In this document: positions 25,294 to 34,558 of the stretch, one piece after another | Layout: each line of letters opens with the position of its first letter | Position numbering within the stretch: position 1 is the first letter of the stretch | Source of the DNA: Bog-473 sp963828505 | Lineage (GTDB): Bacteria > Actinomycetota > Acidimicrobiia > Acidimicrobiales > RAAP-2 | Direction: 5' to 3' | NCBI GenBank assembly: GCA_963828505.1 | Contig: CAWHFM010000007.1 | Coordinates: forward strand, 310,001-374,000 | DNA length: 64,000 bases | Notes under the pieces: model-generated | Told to the model about the DNA's origin: nothing | What the model saw: the letters and a program-made list of their open reading frames with translations, nothing else | The model's database searches: none | Translations under genes and position numbers: made by a program

Positions 25294-25338
25294 GTGGTCG
25301 ACCACCTCGTTCGAAGTGACCGGCGACTGGCAGCCAGT
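25294..25338 (-). promoter_or_regulatory. Structured rpsO-pnp intergenic leader
   Basis: The 120-nt gap between rpsO and pnp contains two inverted repeats: GTGGTCGACCAC (25294-25305, fully palindromic) and ACTGGC-A-GCCAGT (25326-25338). In other bacteria the pnp leader is folded and is the site of RNase III/PNPase autoregulation. Whether these stems do so here is inference. Confidence 0.35.
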
Positions 25339-25370
25339 GGCCGAAGAAGCCCGGATGTGGTGGTGCCCCG

Positions 25371-25628
25371 CTACCGTCGGATGCCGAGACGGCTGATGAT
25401 GGAGCGGTAGCGCCCGACGTCGTTCTTGCGGACGTAGTCGAGCAGCCGCCGGCGCTGGCCGATGAGCTTCATCAGACCTCGCCGGGTGTGGTGGTCCCCT
25501 TTGTGCACCTTCAGGTGCTCCGTGAGGTGGTTTATCCGACCCGACAGCAGCGCGATCTGTACCTCCGGGGAACCGGTGTCACTCTCGTGCAGCCGGTACT
25601 CGGAGATGGTGGCCTGCGTGTCGGGCAT
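25371..25628 (-). CDS. rpsO: 30S ribosomal protein S15
   Basis: An 85-residue ribosomal protein, which binds 16S rRNA and helps assemble the small subunit platform. It is recognisable throughout: ISEYRLHESDTGSPEVQIAL, LSGRINHLTEHLKVHKGDHH, TRRGLMKLIGQRRRLLDYVR and the end RYRSIISRLGIRR. The start ATG 25626-25628 gives the standard length; the open frame runs further upstream but without homology. It is followed by pnp and preceded by ribF, the common actinobacterial order. Confidence 0.97.
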   Translation of the reverse strand: MPDTQATISEYRLHESDTGSPEVQIALLSGRINHLTEHLKVHKGDHHTRRGLMKLIGQRRRLLDYVRKNDVGRYRSIISRLGIRR

Positions 25629-25711
25629 GAAGGAAGAACCTCGGAACGTCGTCGGGATACGGCCGGGAAACCGGTCACCGGCCGTCTGCCATGTTAGCAG
25701 CCGGCTTCTGA

Positions 25712-26659
25712 TCAGGGAAGATCGGCCGAGGCCAGCACCCGCTCGGTGGCCTCGACGTCGGCGCGCATCTGGGCGATCAGCGCGTCGACCGACTCGAAGC
25801 GCAGCTCCTCGCGCAGCCGGTGGGTGAAGGACACCCGGGCCGGCTCGCCGTAGAGGTCGCCGTCGAAGTGGAGCAGGTAGGCCTCGACGAGGACCGGCGC
25901 GGTGCCCGGGTCGTAGAAGGTGGGCCGCCGTCCCACCGAGATCGCCGCCCGGAGCGTCATGCCGTCGGGCCTGCGGTAGAGCCCGGCGTAGACGCCGTCG
26001 GCAGGGAGGACGATGTCGTCGGGCACCTCGACGTTCGCCGTCGGGAACCCGAGTTGGGGACCGCCCCGTCCGTCCCCCCGGACCACCGTGCCGGGGACCT
26101 GGTGGGGCCGCCCGAGCAGCTCCGCTGCTGCTTCGACCTCGCCCGCCGCGACCAGGCCCCGGATCCGTGTGGAGGACACGGCCTCGCCGCCGTCGCCGGT
26201 GAGCCCCACCCCCACGACGTCGAAGCCGTGCTCCGCGCCGAGCCGGCGCAGCAGCTCGACGTTTCCCCGCCGCCCGTGGCCGAAGTGGAAGTCCTCCCCC
26301 ACGACGACCAGCCGGGCCGAGAGCTCGTCGACGAGCACTTCGGTCACGAAGTCCTCGGCCGACTCCTCCGCCCTGGCCTCGTCGAACGGGATGACCACGG
26401 TGCGGTCGATGCCGCACGCCGCCAGGAGCTCGAGCTTTTGCTCGAGGCTGGTCAGCTGCTGCGGCGCCGACCCGGGCCGCACCACCGACGCCGGGTGCCG
26501 GTCGAAGGTGACAACCACCGTGGCCAGGCCGGCTGCCTCCGCTCGCGCCGTCAGTTCGTCGAGCAGCGCCCGGTGGCCGAGGTGCACGCCGTCGTAGGCG
26601 CCGATGGTGACGGCCGTTCCTGGTCCTGGCATCGCGCCCTGAGGGTAGTCGTCGCTCAA
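25712..26659 (-). CDS. ribF: Bifunctional riboflavin kinase/FAD synthetase
   Basis: A 315-residue enzyme that makes FMN and FAD from riboflavin. The N-terminal nucleotidyltransferase domain has VTIGAYDGVHLGHRALLDEL (the G-x-F/Y-D-G-x-H-x-G-H motif), TFDRHP and VVGEDFHFGHGRRGN, and SSTRIRGLV. The C-terminal kinase domain has GRGGPQLGFPTANV with the GxPTAN signature, and VEAYLLHFDGDLYGEPARV. The TTG at 26657-26659 overlaps the truB stop (TTGA), like other junctions here; ATG 26630-26632, nine residues in, is an alternative. Confidence 0.94.
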   Translation of the reverse strand: MSDDYPQGAMPGPGTAVTIGAYDGVHLGHRALLDELTARAEAAGLATVVVTFDRHPASVVRPGSAPQQLTSLEQKLELLAACGIDRTVVIPFDEARAEESAEDFVTEVLVDELSARLVVVGEDFHFGHGRRGNVELLRRLGAEHGFDVVGVGLTGDGGEAVSSTRIRGLVAAGEVEAAAELLGRPHQVPGTVVRGDGRGGPQLGFPTANVEVPDDIVLPADGVYAGLYRRPDGMTLRAAISVGRRPTFYDPGTAPVLVEAYLLHFDGDLYGEPARVSFTHRLREELRFESVDALIAQMRADVEATERVLASADLP

Positions 26660-27531
26660 CCCGCTCCGAGGACGACGGCCGGCCGAATGCGGTCCGAACC
26701 CGTCGCCTCGTAGACGGCGAGCAGCGTGCCCTCGCCGTCCACGATGGCCCAGGGACCCTCTCCCGCTGCTCCGAGCGGCACCCGGTCGAGCGGGAGTCCG
26801 GTCGCCACCGAGGCGGCTGACGCCGCGTCGACGGTGACGGCCTCGAGGCCGCGCATGGCCTGGGCCGGCGTCAGGACGTCGTCGGGGCCGAGCCGGTCGA
26901 GCGGACGGGCCTCGGACTCGTCGAAGGAGCCGATGCGGGTGCGCCGGAGGCGGTCGACGTAGGCGTCACCCCCGAGCGCCCGGCCGAGGTCCTGGGCCAG
27001 GACGCGGACGTAGGTGCCCGACGAGCACTCCACCTCGGCGCGGTACACGCCGGGGCGGCCCGGCACGGGCTCGGTCTCGAAGCGCCAGACGGTGACCGTC
27101 CGCGCCGGTCGCTCGACCTCGACACCCTGGCGGGCCAGCTCGTGCAGGCGACGCCCGCCCACCTTGACCGCCGAGACCATGGGCGGCACCTGTTCGATCT
27201 CGCCCGTCAGCGCGGCCGCGGCCCGGCGGACCTCGACGGCGGTGACATGGCTCATGTCGTAGGTGCCGGTCACCTCGCCCGAGGCGTCGAGCGTCGACGT
27301 GGCCGTGCCCAGCACCATGTCGGTCACGTAGGTCTTGGGCAGCGCGGTCAGGAATCGGAGGAGCCGCGTGGCGCGGCCGAGGCCCACCAACAGGATCCCG
27401 GTGGCGTCGGGGTCGAGCGTGCCCGCGTGGCCCACCCGGCGCTGGCCGAAAAGGCGCCGGCAGCGCGCCACCACGTCGTGCGAGGTCCAGCCCGCCTCCT
27501 TGTCGACGACGGCCAGGCCGTTGACCGTCAC
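26656..27531 (-). CDS. truB: tRNA pseudouridine(55) synthase
   Basis: A 291-residue enzyme that converts U55 of tRNA to pseudouridine. Motifs: GLAVVDKEAGWTSHDVVARC, then RVGHAGTLDPDATGILLVGL with the catalytic Asp, the KTYV segment and the VPPMVSAVKVGGRRLHELAR substrate loop, and CSSGTYVRVLAQDLGRALG. The C-terminal extension is typical for actinobacterial TruB. The start is GTG 27529-27531, which overlaps the rbfA stop (GTGA). Confidence 0.95.
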   Translation of the reverse strand: MTVNGLAVVDKEAGWTSHDVVARCRRLFGQRRVGHAGTLDPDATGILLVGLGRATRLLRFLTALPKTYVTDMVLGTATSTLDASGEVTGTYDMSHVTAVEVRRAAAALTGEIEQVPPMVSAVKVGGRRLHELARQGVEVERPARTVTVWRFETEPVPGRPGVYRAEVECSSGTYVRVLAQDLGRALGGDAYVDRLRRTRIGSFDESEARPLDRLGPDDVLTPAQAMRGLEAVTVDAASAASVATGLPLDRVPLGAAGEGPWAIVDGEGTLLAVYEATGSDRIRPAVVLGAG

Positions 27532-27923
27532 TGCTCGTCCTCGGGCTCCCCCCCGCCTCCGGCCCCGGCGGACCCCGACTCGGTCTGGAGCCCGCGCAGG
27601 AGCTCCTCCACCCTGGAGCCGGCGGCGATGGCCGGATCGGCCTTGAAGGTGAGCCGCGGCGTGCGCTTCATGGTGGTCTGCGACCCGATCAGCCGCTGCA
27701 GGTGGCCGCGCCGTTCTTCCAGGGCTGCGGACGCCTCCGGGTCGAGGGTGGCGACGTAGACGACCGCGGTGCGCAAGTCGGGCGCGGTGTCGACCGCGGT
27801 CACGGTCACCATCCGCATTCGCTCGTCGGCGTCGGCCAGCCGTTCGATCTCGTCGGCCACCACCTGCCGCAACACCCGGTTGACCCGCAACGCGCGGGGG
27901 TACGTCGCCGTGCGCCGTCTCAC
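27528..27923 (-). CDS. rbfA: Ribosome-binding factor A
   Basis: A 131-residue KH-like protein for late 30S subunit maturation. The core is clear: YPRALRVNRVLRQVVADEIE, LRTAVVYVATLD and the TPRLTFKADPAIAAGSRVEE segment. The tail is Gly/Glu-rich (SGSAGAGGGGEPEDEQ) and less conserved. Start GTG 27921-27923, only 3 bp after infB, in the order infB-rbfA-truB. Confidence 0.93.
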   Translation of the reverse strand: MRRRTATYPRALRVNRVLRQVVADEIERLADADERMRMVTVTAVDTAPDLRTAVVYVATLDPEASAALEERRGHLQRLIGSQTTMKRTPRLTFKADPAIAAGSRVEELLRGLQTESGSAGAGGGGEPEDEQ

Positions 27924-27926
27924 GCG

Positions 27927-30746
27927 TCAACTCCTCGCGATCTCGCGCTCCTCGTAGGTCTCGATCACATCGCCATCTTTGAGGTCCTGGAAGTCGGAGA
28001 GCCCGATCCCACACTCGAAGCCGGCGGCCACCTCGCGCACGTCGTCCTTGAAGCGTCGCAACGAGTTGATCTGCCCCTTCCAGATGACCGTCCCCTCGCG
28101 CAGGAAGCGCACCTTCGAACCGCGGGTGATGCGCCCGTCGCGGACGTAGCACCCGGCGACCGCGCCGACGCGGGGAACCCGGAACACCTCGCGCACCTCG
28201 GCCTCGCCCGTGACCACCTCCTCGAAGACGGGGGTCAGCAGGCCGAGCATGGCCGCCTCAATGTCCTCGAGGAGCTTGTAGATGATCTCGTAGGTCCGGA
28301 TCTCGACGTCGGAAGTCTCGGCCAGCTCGCGCGAGCGCTTGTCGGGGCGCACGTTGAAGCCGATGATGGTCGCGTTGGAGGCGGCGGCCAGCTGCACGTC
28401 GTTCTCGGTGATGCCACCCACGCCGCGGAGGACGAAGCTGAGCTTCACGTCGTCGCGTTCGAGGCGCTTCAGCGACTCGGTGACCGCTTCGAGCGAGCCC
28501 TGCACGTCGGCCTTGAGCACGATGTTGAGCGTGGCGGTCTCGCCTCGCGAGATCTGCTCGAACAGGTCTTCGAGTCGCGCTCCGGCCGCGGCCGCGACCG
28601 GCTTGTGGCCGGACAACCGGAAGCGCTGGGCGCGGGCCTCACCCAGCGTGCGGGCCCGGCTGAGGTCCTTGGCCGCGCGCAGCTCGTCGCCCGCCTGCGG
28701 GGGCTCGGAGAAGCCGAGCACCTGGACCGGCGTCGAAGGCAGTGCTTCCTTGATGTGATCGCCCTGGTCGTCGACGAGCGCCTTGACCTTGCCCCATGCC
28801 GCGCCGGCCACCACGGGGTCCCCGACGCGCAGGGTTCCCTGTTCCACGATCACGGTCGCCACCGGGCCGCGGCCGGCCTCCAGGTTCGCCTCGAGCACCA
28901 CCCCCCGCGCCTCGCCCTCGACGCGGGCCGTGAGCTCCTCCACCTCGGCCACGAGCACGATCTGCTCGAGCAGCTCGTCGATCCCGATGCCCTGGAGGGC
29001 CGAGACCTCGACCGTGATGGTGTCGCCGCCCCACGCCTCGGGCACGAGCTGGCGCTCGGCCAGCTGCTGGAGCACCCGGGCCGAGTCGGCGTCGGGCCGG
29101 TCGATCTTGTTGACGGCGACGATGATCGGCACGTCGGCCGCCCGGGCGTGGTCGATGGCCTCGATCGTCTGTGGCATCACGCCGTCGTCGGCGGCCACCA
29201 CGAGGATGACGATGTCGGTCGCCTGGGCGCCGCGGGCGCGCATGGCCGTGAAGGCGGCATGGCCCGGCGTGTCGATGAACGTGATGGGGTGGCCCCGCCA
29301 GTCCACCTGGTAGGCCCCGATGTGCTGGGTGATGCCCCCGGCCTCCCCCGCCACGACGTTGGAGGAGCGGATCCGGTCCAACAGGAGGGTCTTGCCGTGG
29401 TCGACGTGGCCCATGACGGTCACCACCGGCGGCCGCGGTCTCTGGTCGGCCTCGTCCTCCTCCTCGTCGTCCTCGAAGTAGCGGGCCAGCAGCTCGGCTT
29501 CCTGCTCCTCACCGGGGTCGACCAGCCGGATGTCGGCACCGATCTCGGCCCCGAAGAGCTCGATCATGTCGTCGGTGAGCGATTGGGTCGCCATCACCAT
29601 CTCGCCCTGGAGCAGGAGGAAGCGCACGATGTCGCCCGCGCTGCGGTTGAGCTTCGGGCCGAGGTCGCGCGCGGTCGAGCCCCGCTCGATGATGATCTCG
29701 CCCTCGGGTACGGGTGCCGTCGAGGGCTGATAGGTCGTCAGCTGGGTCGGCTCGAGCTCCTCTACGTTGCGCCGGCGCCGGCGGGACCGGCGCTGGGGTG
29801 GCCGACGTCCGGCCAGGCCACCGCCGCGACCGGCTCCGGGCGGTGCGCCCGCAGGTGCACCCGCACCCGAGCGGCCGCCGAAGCCGCCACCGGGACGGCC
29901 GGCGTAGCCGCCGCCCGAGGTTCCGCCGCCGGGACGGCCGGCGCCGCCCGCGGGCCGCCCACCGGTGCGCTGAGGGTACGAGCCGGGTGCCCGCGTGCCG
30001 GATGAGGCCGGCGCTCCCGTGCCGGGTCGGCGCCCACCCATGCCTGGTGGCGGCGGGATCGGCCGGCCGCTCGGTCCGAGCGGCGGGCGCGGCGCCGGCG
30101 GGGGCGGGACTGGCCTGCCCGACGGGCTGAGGGGCGGGCGGGCGGGCCGCTGCTGCTCAGGCGGGGCGGGGCGCTGTTGCTCGGCTGGTGCAGGCCGTGG
30201 TTGTTCGGTCGGGGCGGGTGCCGTAGGCGGGGCCGGCGGGGCCGCCACCCTGGCCGCGGGAACCTGCTGCGCGGGTGGTCCGTTGAGCGGAGCTTCGGGA
30301 GCGCGCGGTGGGGCGGCCGTCGGCCGGCTGGTGATCAGGCGTGGGCCGGGGGTCGTCGTCGGGGCACCCACGGTCCCGGGGGCGGACGAGGCGACGCTAC
30401 GCACCGGTGCAGGAGCCTTCTTCGCCGGGCTCGAGCTGGTTACGGCTCCGGCGCTCGACGCGGCGACGGACCGCTTGGCCACGCCGTCGCCCGCGGCTGT
30501 TCCCGCCACTCGAGGGGTCTCGGACCTCGCCGGTGCCTTGGTGGCCGGTGCCGGCTCCTCAGGCTGGACGGGGCGCCGCAGCCCCTCGGCGTCGGCCTTG
30601 CGGCGGACGCGATCCGCCTGCGCGTCCTCGATGGAGGAGGAGTGGCTCTTTACCCCGATGCCGAGGGATAGTGCCAGCTCGAGACCCTCCTTGTTGGTAA
30701 GGCCTAGCTCTTTGGCCAGCTCGTAGACGCGAATCTTCTTTGGCAA
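27927..30746 (-). CDS. infB: Translation initiation factor IF-2
   Basis: A 939-residue GTPase that places initiator fMet-tRNA on the ribosome. It begins PKKIRVYELAKELGLTNKEG, the usual IF-2 N-terminal helix domain. A ~300-residue Pro/Ala/Gly/Arg-rich linker follows, with three near-tandem AEQQRPAPPEQQRPA-type stretches and a Gly-rich AGRPGGGFGGRSG part. The G domain has GHVDHGKTLLLDRIRSS, DTPGHAAFTAMRARGA and NKIDRPDAD. The C-terminal fMet-tRNA domain ends with GFECGIGLSDFQDLKDGDVI. The start is TTG 30744-30746, giving the canonical N-terminus. It follows ylxR by 52 bp. Confidence 0.96.
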   Translation of the reverse strand: MPKKIRVYELAKELGLTNKEGLELALSLGIGVKSHSSSIEDAQADRVRRKADAEGLRRPVQPEEPAPATKAPARSETPRVAGTAAGDGVAKRSVAASSAGAVTSSSPAKKAPAPVRSVASSAPGTVGAPTTTPGPRLITSRPTAAPPRAPEAPLNGPPAQQVPAARVAAPPAPPTAPAPTEQPRPAPAEQQRPAPPEQQRPARPPLSPSGRPVPPPPAPRPPLGPSGRPIPPPPGMGGRRPGTGAPASSGTRAPGSYPQRTGGRPAGGAGRPGGGTSGGGYAGRPGGGFGGRSGAGAPAGAPPGAGRGGGLAGRRPPQRRSRRRRRNVEELEPTQLTTYQPSTAPVPEGEIIIERGSTARDLGPKLNRSAGDIVRFLLLQGEMVMATQSLTDDMIELFGAEIGADIRLVDPGEEQEAELLARYFEDDEEEDEADQRPRPPVVTVMGHVDHGKTLLLDRIRSSNVVAGEAGGITQHIGAYQVDWRGHPITFIDTPGHAAFTAMRARGAQATDIVILVVAADDGVMPQTIEAIDHARAADVPIIVAVNKIDRPDADSARVLQQLAERQLVPEAWGGDTITVEVSALQGIGIDELLEQIVLVAEVEELTARVEGEARGVVLEANLEAGRGPVATVIVEQGTLRVGDPVVAGAAWGKVKALVDDQGDHIKEALPSTPVQVLGFSEPPQAGDELRAAKDLSRARTLGEARAQRFRLSGHKPVAAAAGARLEDLFEQISRGETATLNIVLKADVQGSLEAVTESLKRLERDDVKLSFVLRGVGGITENDVQLAAASNATIIGFNVRPDKRSRELAETSDVEIRTYEIIYKLLEDIEAAMLGLLTPVFEEVVTGEAEVREVFRVPRVGAVAGCYVRDGRITRGSKVRFLREGTVIWKGQINSLRRFKDDVREVAAGFECGIGLSDFQDLKDGDVIETYEEREIARS

Positions 30747-30798
30747 GTGGCTCTCTTCGTCCTTCGTTCCTCTCGGGGCCCGGCGTCAACCCGACCCC

Positions 30799-31076
30799 TT
30801 ATCCTCGCACATCGTCCATCAGGCGCCCCCACGACTCTCCCAGCTCCACGCGCAACCGCTGCGCCGCCCCGGGCTCGACAGATGCCCTGAAGGCACGGTC
30901 GAACCGGCGCCGGGCCGCTGCGTCGTCCAGGCAGGCCACCGAGCCGTCGCACAGCCAGGCGCCCCGGCCCGGCCCGTGACGGTCGACCACGAGGGTCCCG
31001 TCGGGTCGGCGGACCACCCGGACCAGACGCTCGACCGGCCGCGCCGTGCGGCAGCCGACGCAGGTCCGGTTCGGCG

Positions 31077-31080
<4 letters not shown>
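30799..31080 (-). CDS. ylxR: YlxR-family RNA-binding protein, start unresolved
   Basis: The conserved part reads NRTCVGCRTARPVERLVRVV, then VVDRHGPGRGAWLCDGS and FDRAFRASV, which is the YlxR/RnpM fold found between nusA and infB. About 93 residues from 31080 is the family's normal length, but no ATG, GTG, TTG or CTG is near the expected start: the codon that overlaps the nusA TAG is ATA (31080-31078). The only standard in-frame start is GTG 31267-31269, which would add a 63-residue Arg-rich leader read from the nusA 33-bp repeats in a second frame (HRRRNGDRLRG units). Either a rare AUA start, the long form, or a sequence error is possible. Confidence 0.75.
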
Positions 31081-32359
<1,279 letters not shown>

Positions 32360-32363
<4 letters not shown>

Positions 32364-32857
32364 GGCCGCTTCACCTTCTCTCTCGTCGCTCTCCTCGGCT
32401 CGGGTCCCCACTGGAACTCCGTGCGGGCACGTTCGACCCGGCCGTAGTCGATCTCCATCGTCCCGCCAGGCAGCTCGGGAGAGGCCAGGGTGAACCCGTC
32501 CTCCCCGGCCACCTCCAGCGTGCCGGTCACCCGTCGGACGTCGGCCGTCCCGGCGTCCAGGCGGACCGTGACGGTCTCCCCGACGGCGCGAGCGAAGTGG
32601 GCCGGCGTCCGCAGCCGGCGCTCGAGCCCCGGGCTCGAGACCGACAGCGTGTAGCGGCCCGGTATGGGGTCGATGTCGTCCAGCACCGCCGAGACGTCGC
32701 GGGTGGCGTCGCCCAGCTCATCGAGGCCCACGCCGCCGTCCTTGTCGACGTAGACGGTGAGGCTGGCGCCGTGTACCTCGACGTCGACCAGGTCGAGTCC
32801 GCGCGCCGCCAGCACGGGCAACAGCGCGCCCTCGAGATCCATGTCACCATCGGTCAA
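32360..32857 (-). CDS. rimP: Ribosome maturation factor RimP
   Basis: About 165 residues. The protein helps assemble the 30S subunit and usually precedes nusA. The core LPVLAARGLDLVDVEVHGAS, LTVYVDKDGGVGLDELGDAT, and RYTLSVSSPGLERRL with the SSPGLER signature is clear, and a C-terminal SH3-like domain (GEDGFTLASPELPGGTMEID) follows. The frame opens at GTG 32866, but GGAGG there is too close; TTG 32855-32857 is 8 nt after GGAGG and is preferred. ATG 32842 is another option. Confidence 0.9.
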
Positions 32858-32912
32858 CGCTGTCACCTCCTCTCCACTTTCTCGACTCTCTCGGCCTTCG
32901 CCCCCGCAAAGC

Positions 32913-32940
32913 GAAAGCGTGGGCCGCAGCCCACGCTTTC
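32913..32940 (-). promoter_or_regulatory. Perfect 12-bp stem-loop in the rimP-nusA leader
   Basis: GAAAGCGTGGGC-CGCA-GCCCACGCTTTC is a perfect 12-4-12 inverted repeat. It lies downstream of an extended -10 promoter (32979-32987) and ~56 nt before the rimP start, so it would be within the 5' leader of the rimP-nusA-ylxR-infB operon. It could be an attenuator or terminator acting on that operon or at the end of proS. After the stem the minus strand reads GCTTTGCGG, only weakly U-rich. Confidence 0.6.
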
Positions 32941-32978
32941 TACGAGGTACTGATTCTGTAAATGGACAGCTGACGTCA

Positions 32979-32987
32979 ATTATAGCA
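32979..32987 (-). promoter_or_regulatory. Extended -10 promoter for the rimP operon
   Basis: The minus strand reads TGC-TATAAT, a consensus -10 with the TGN extension, in a locally AT-rich stretch between proS and rimP. No -35 hexamer is convincing, which is allowed for extended -10 promoters. Transcription would start near 32972, giving a ~115-nt leader that includes the hairpin at 32913-32940. Confidence 0.6.
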
Positions 32988-32995
32988 AGCGTCCG

Positions 32996-34408
32996 CTAAT
33001 AGGAGCGGCCCACCACGGCCACGAGGTCGGCCTCGTCGTCCCCTGGTTCGGCCAGGGTGCCATCCGGGCGCTGCAGGCAGCGGATCGTCAGGGCGTGCCG
33101 GGCCAGCCGGTCCTCCCCGTCGGGTCCGAGCGCGCCGAGACGGATGCGGGCGAAGCCGATCTCGCCCGCCTCCACCGCCTCCTCCAACGAGGCGGCATCA
33201 GTGGTACGGGCGTCCCGCGACGCCGTCGCCTCGGCCAGGAGGTCCGCTCCCACGGTGCGCAGCGCGCCGGCTACCTCGGCCGCCGCTGCCGCCAGCGGCA
33301 CGGTGCGCTTCTCCCTCGTGTGGCGCACGACGAGCGTCACGTTGCCTTCGGCCAGGTCGCGCGGGCCGACCTCCAGGCGCGCCGGTACGCCCTTGAGCTC
33401 CCAGTGCACGCTGCGGCGGCCGAAGCTGGTGTCGGTCCGGTCGTCGACCCGAACACGGTGGCCGGCTTGGCGCAGCTCGGCGGCCAGCGCGTTCGCAGCC
33501 GTGCCCACCGCGGGCTCGTCCTTCACCACGACCACGACCACCTGCGCCGGGGCGAGCGCCGGCGGCAGCCGCAGGCCGAAGTCGTCGCCGTGGCCCATGA
33601 CGAGGGCTCCCACCAGCCGGGTCGAGACGCCCCACGACGTCTGCCAGACGTACTCGAGCGCGCCGTCGGCGTTGGCGTAGGTGGTGCCGAAGGCACGGGC
33701 GAAGTTCTGCCCGAGTTCGTGGCTCGTCCCCATCTGGAGCGCCTTGCCGTCGCCCATCATCCCCTCGCAGGTCCAACTCCGGATCGCGCCGGCGAAGCGC
33801 TCCCGCGCCGTCTTGTGGCCGGTGAAGACGGGGATGCCGAGGACGTCGACCATCGTGGCCCGGTAGACGTCGCTCAGGATGCGCAAGGCGTAAGCCCGTG
33901 CGTCGGCCTCGGTGGCGTGTGCGGTGTGCCCCTCCTGCCAGAGGAACTCGCTCGTGCGCAGGAAGAGGCGGGGCCGCAACTCCCAGCGGACGACGTTGGC
34001 CCACTGGTTCAGGAGCAGCGGCAGGTCGCGGTGGCTCTGTATCCACTTGGCGAAGAAGCTGTTGATCACGGTCTCGCTCGTCGGCCGCACCACGAGCGGC
34101 TCCTCGAGCTCCTTGCCGCCGCCGTGCGTGACCACGGCCAGCTCGGGGGCGAAGCCCTCGACATGCTCGGCCTCGAGCTTGAGGAACGACTCGGGGATGA
34201 AGAGCGGGAAGTACGCGTTCTCCGCGCCCGCCTCCTTGATGCGCCGGTCGAGCTCGGACTGCATCAGCTCCCAGATGCCGTAACCCCATGGCCGGATGAC
34301 CATGGTCCCACGCGCCGGGCCGTTCTCGGCCATCTCTGCACCCGCGATGACCTCTTGGTACCAACGCGGGAAGTCCTCCGCTCGCGAGATGACGGCGCCT
34401 TTGGCCAC
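32996..34408 (-). CDS. proS: Prolyl-tRNA synthetase, archaeal/eukaryal type
   Basis: A 470-residue class II synthetase charging tRNA-Pro. The type is shown by the N-terminus (AEDFPRWYQEVIAGAEMAEN), MVIRPWGYGIWELMQ, RPTSETVINSFFAKWIQSHR, LRTSEFLWQEGHTAHATEAD, and a C-terminal domain ending in Tyr (VAVVGRSY); there is no editing insertion between motifs 2 and 3. This is the ProS type 3 found in archaea, eukaryotes and some bacteria rather than the long bacterial form. The Cys ligands of the zinc-like C-terminal domain are mostly absent. Start GTG 34406-34408. Confidence 0.94.
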   Translation of the reverse strand: MAKGAVISRAEDFPRWYQEVIAGAEMAENGPARGTMVIRPWGYGIWELMQSELDRRIKEAGAENAYFPLFIPESFLKLEAEHVEGFAPELAVVTHGGGKELEEPLVVRPTSETVINSFFAKWIQSHRDLPLLLNQWANVVRWELRPRLFLRTSEFLWQEGHTAHATEADARAYALRILSDVYRATMVDVLGIPVFTGHKTARERFAGAIRSWTCEGMMGDGKALQMGTSHELGQNFARAFGTTYANADGALEYVWQTSWGVSTRLVGALVMGHGDDFGLRLPPALAPAQVVVVVVKDEPAVGTAANALAAELRQAGHRVRVDDRTDTSFGRRSVHWELKGVPARLEVGPRDLAEGNVTLVVRHTREKRTVPLAAAAAEVAGALRTVGADLLAEATASRDARTTDAASLEEAVEAGEIGFARIRLGALGPDGEDRLARHALTIRCLQRPDGTLAEPGDDEADLVAVVGRSY

Positions 34409-34558
34409 GGCTGCGCAGGCTAGCGGTCGGCCGGACCGACCCCGTGCGCCGGTCAGCGGCGTCGGCCGCCGGAGCGTCGGTCGGGGAAGATGGCGACGAC
34501 GGCAGCTCTCACGTGCCTTGGGCGACGGCGTCGAGGTTCCCGTGCTCGACGCGAGGAG

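Noticed and set aside
23202..25319. 705-codon plus-strand open frame
   Set aside because: Antisense to pnp; His/Gly/Asp-rich composition typical of a shadow.
27702..30005. 767-codon plus-strand open frame
   Set aside because: Antisense to rbfA and infB, which are unambiguous.
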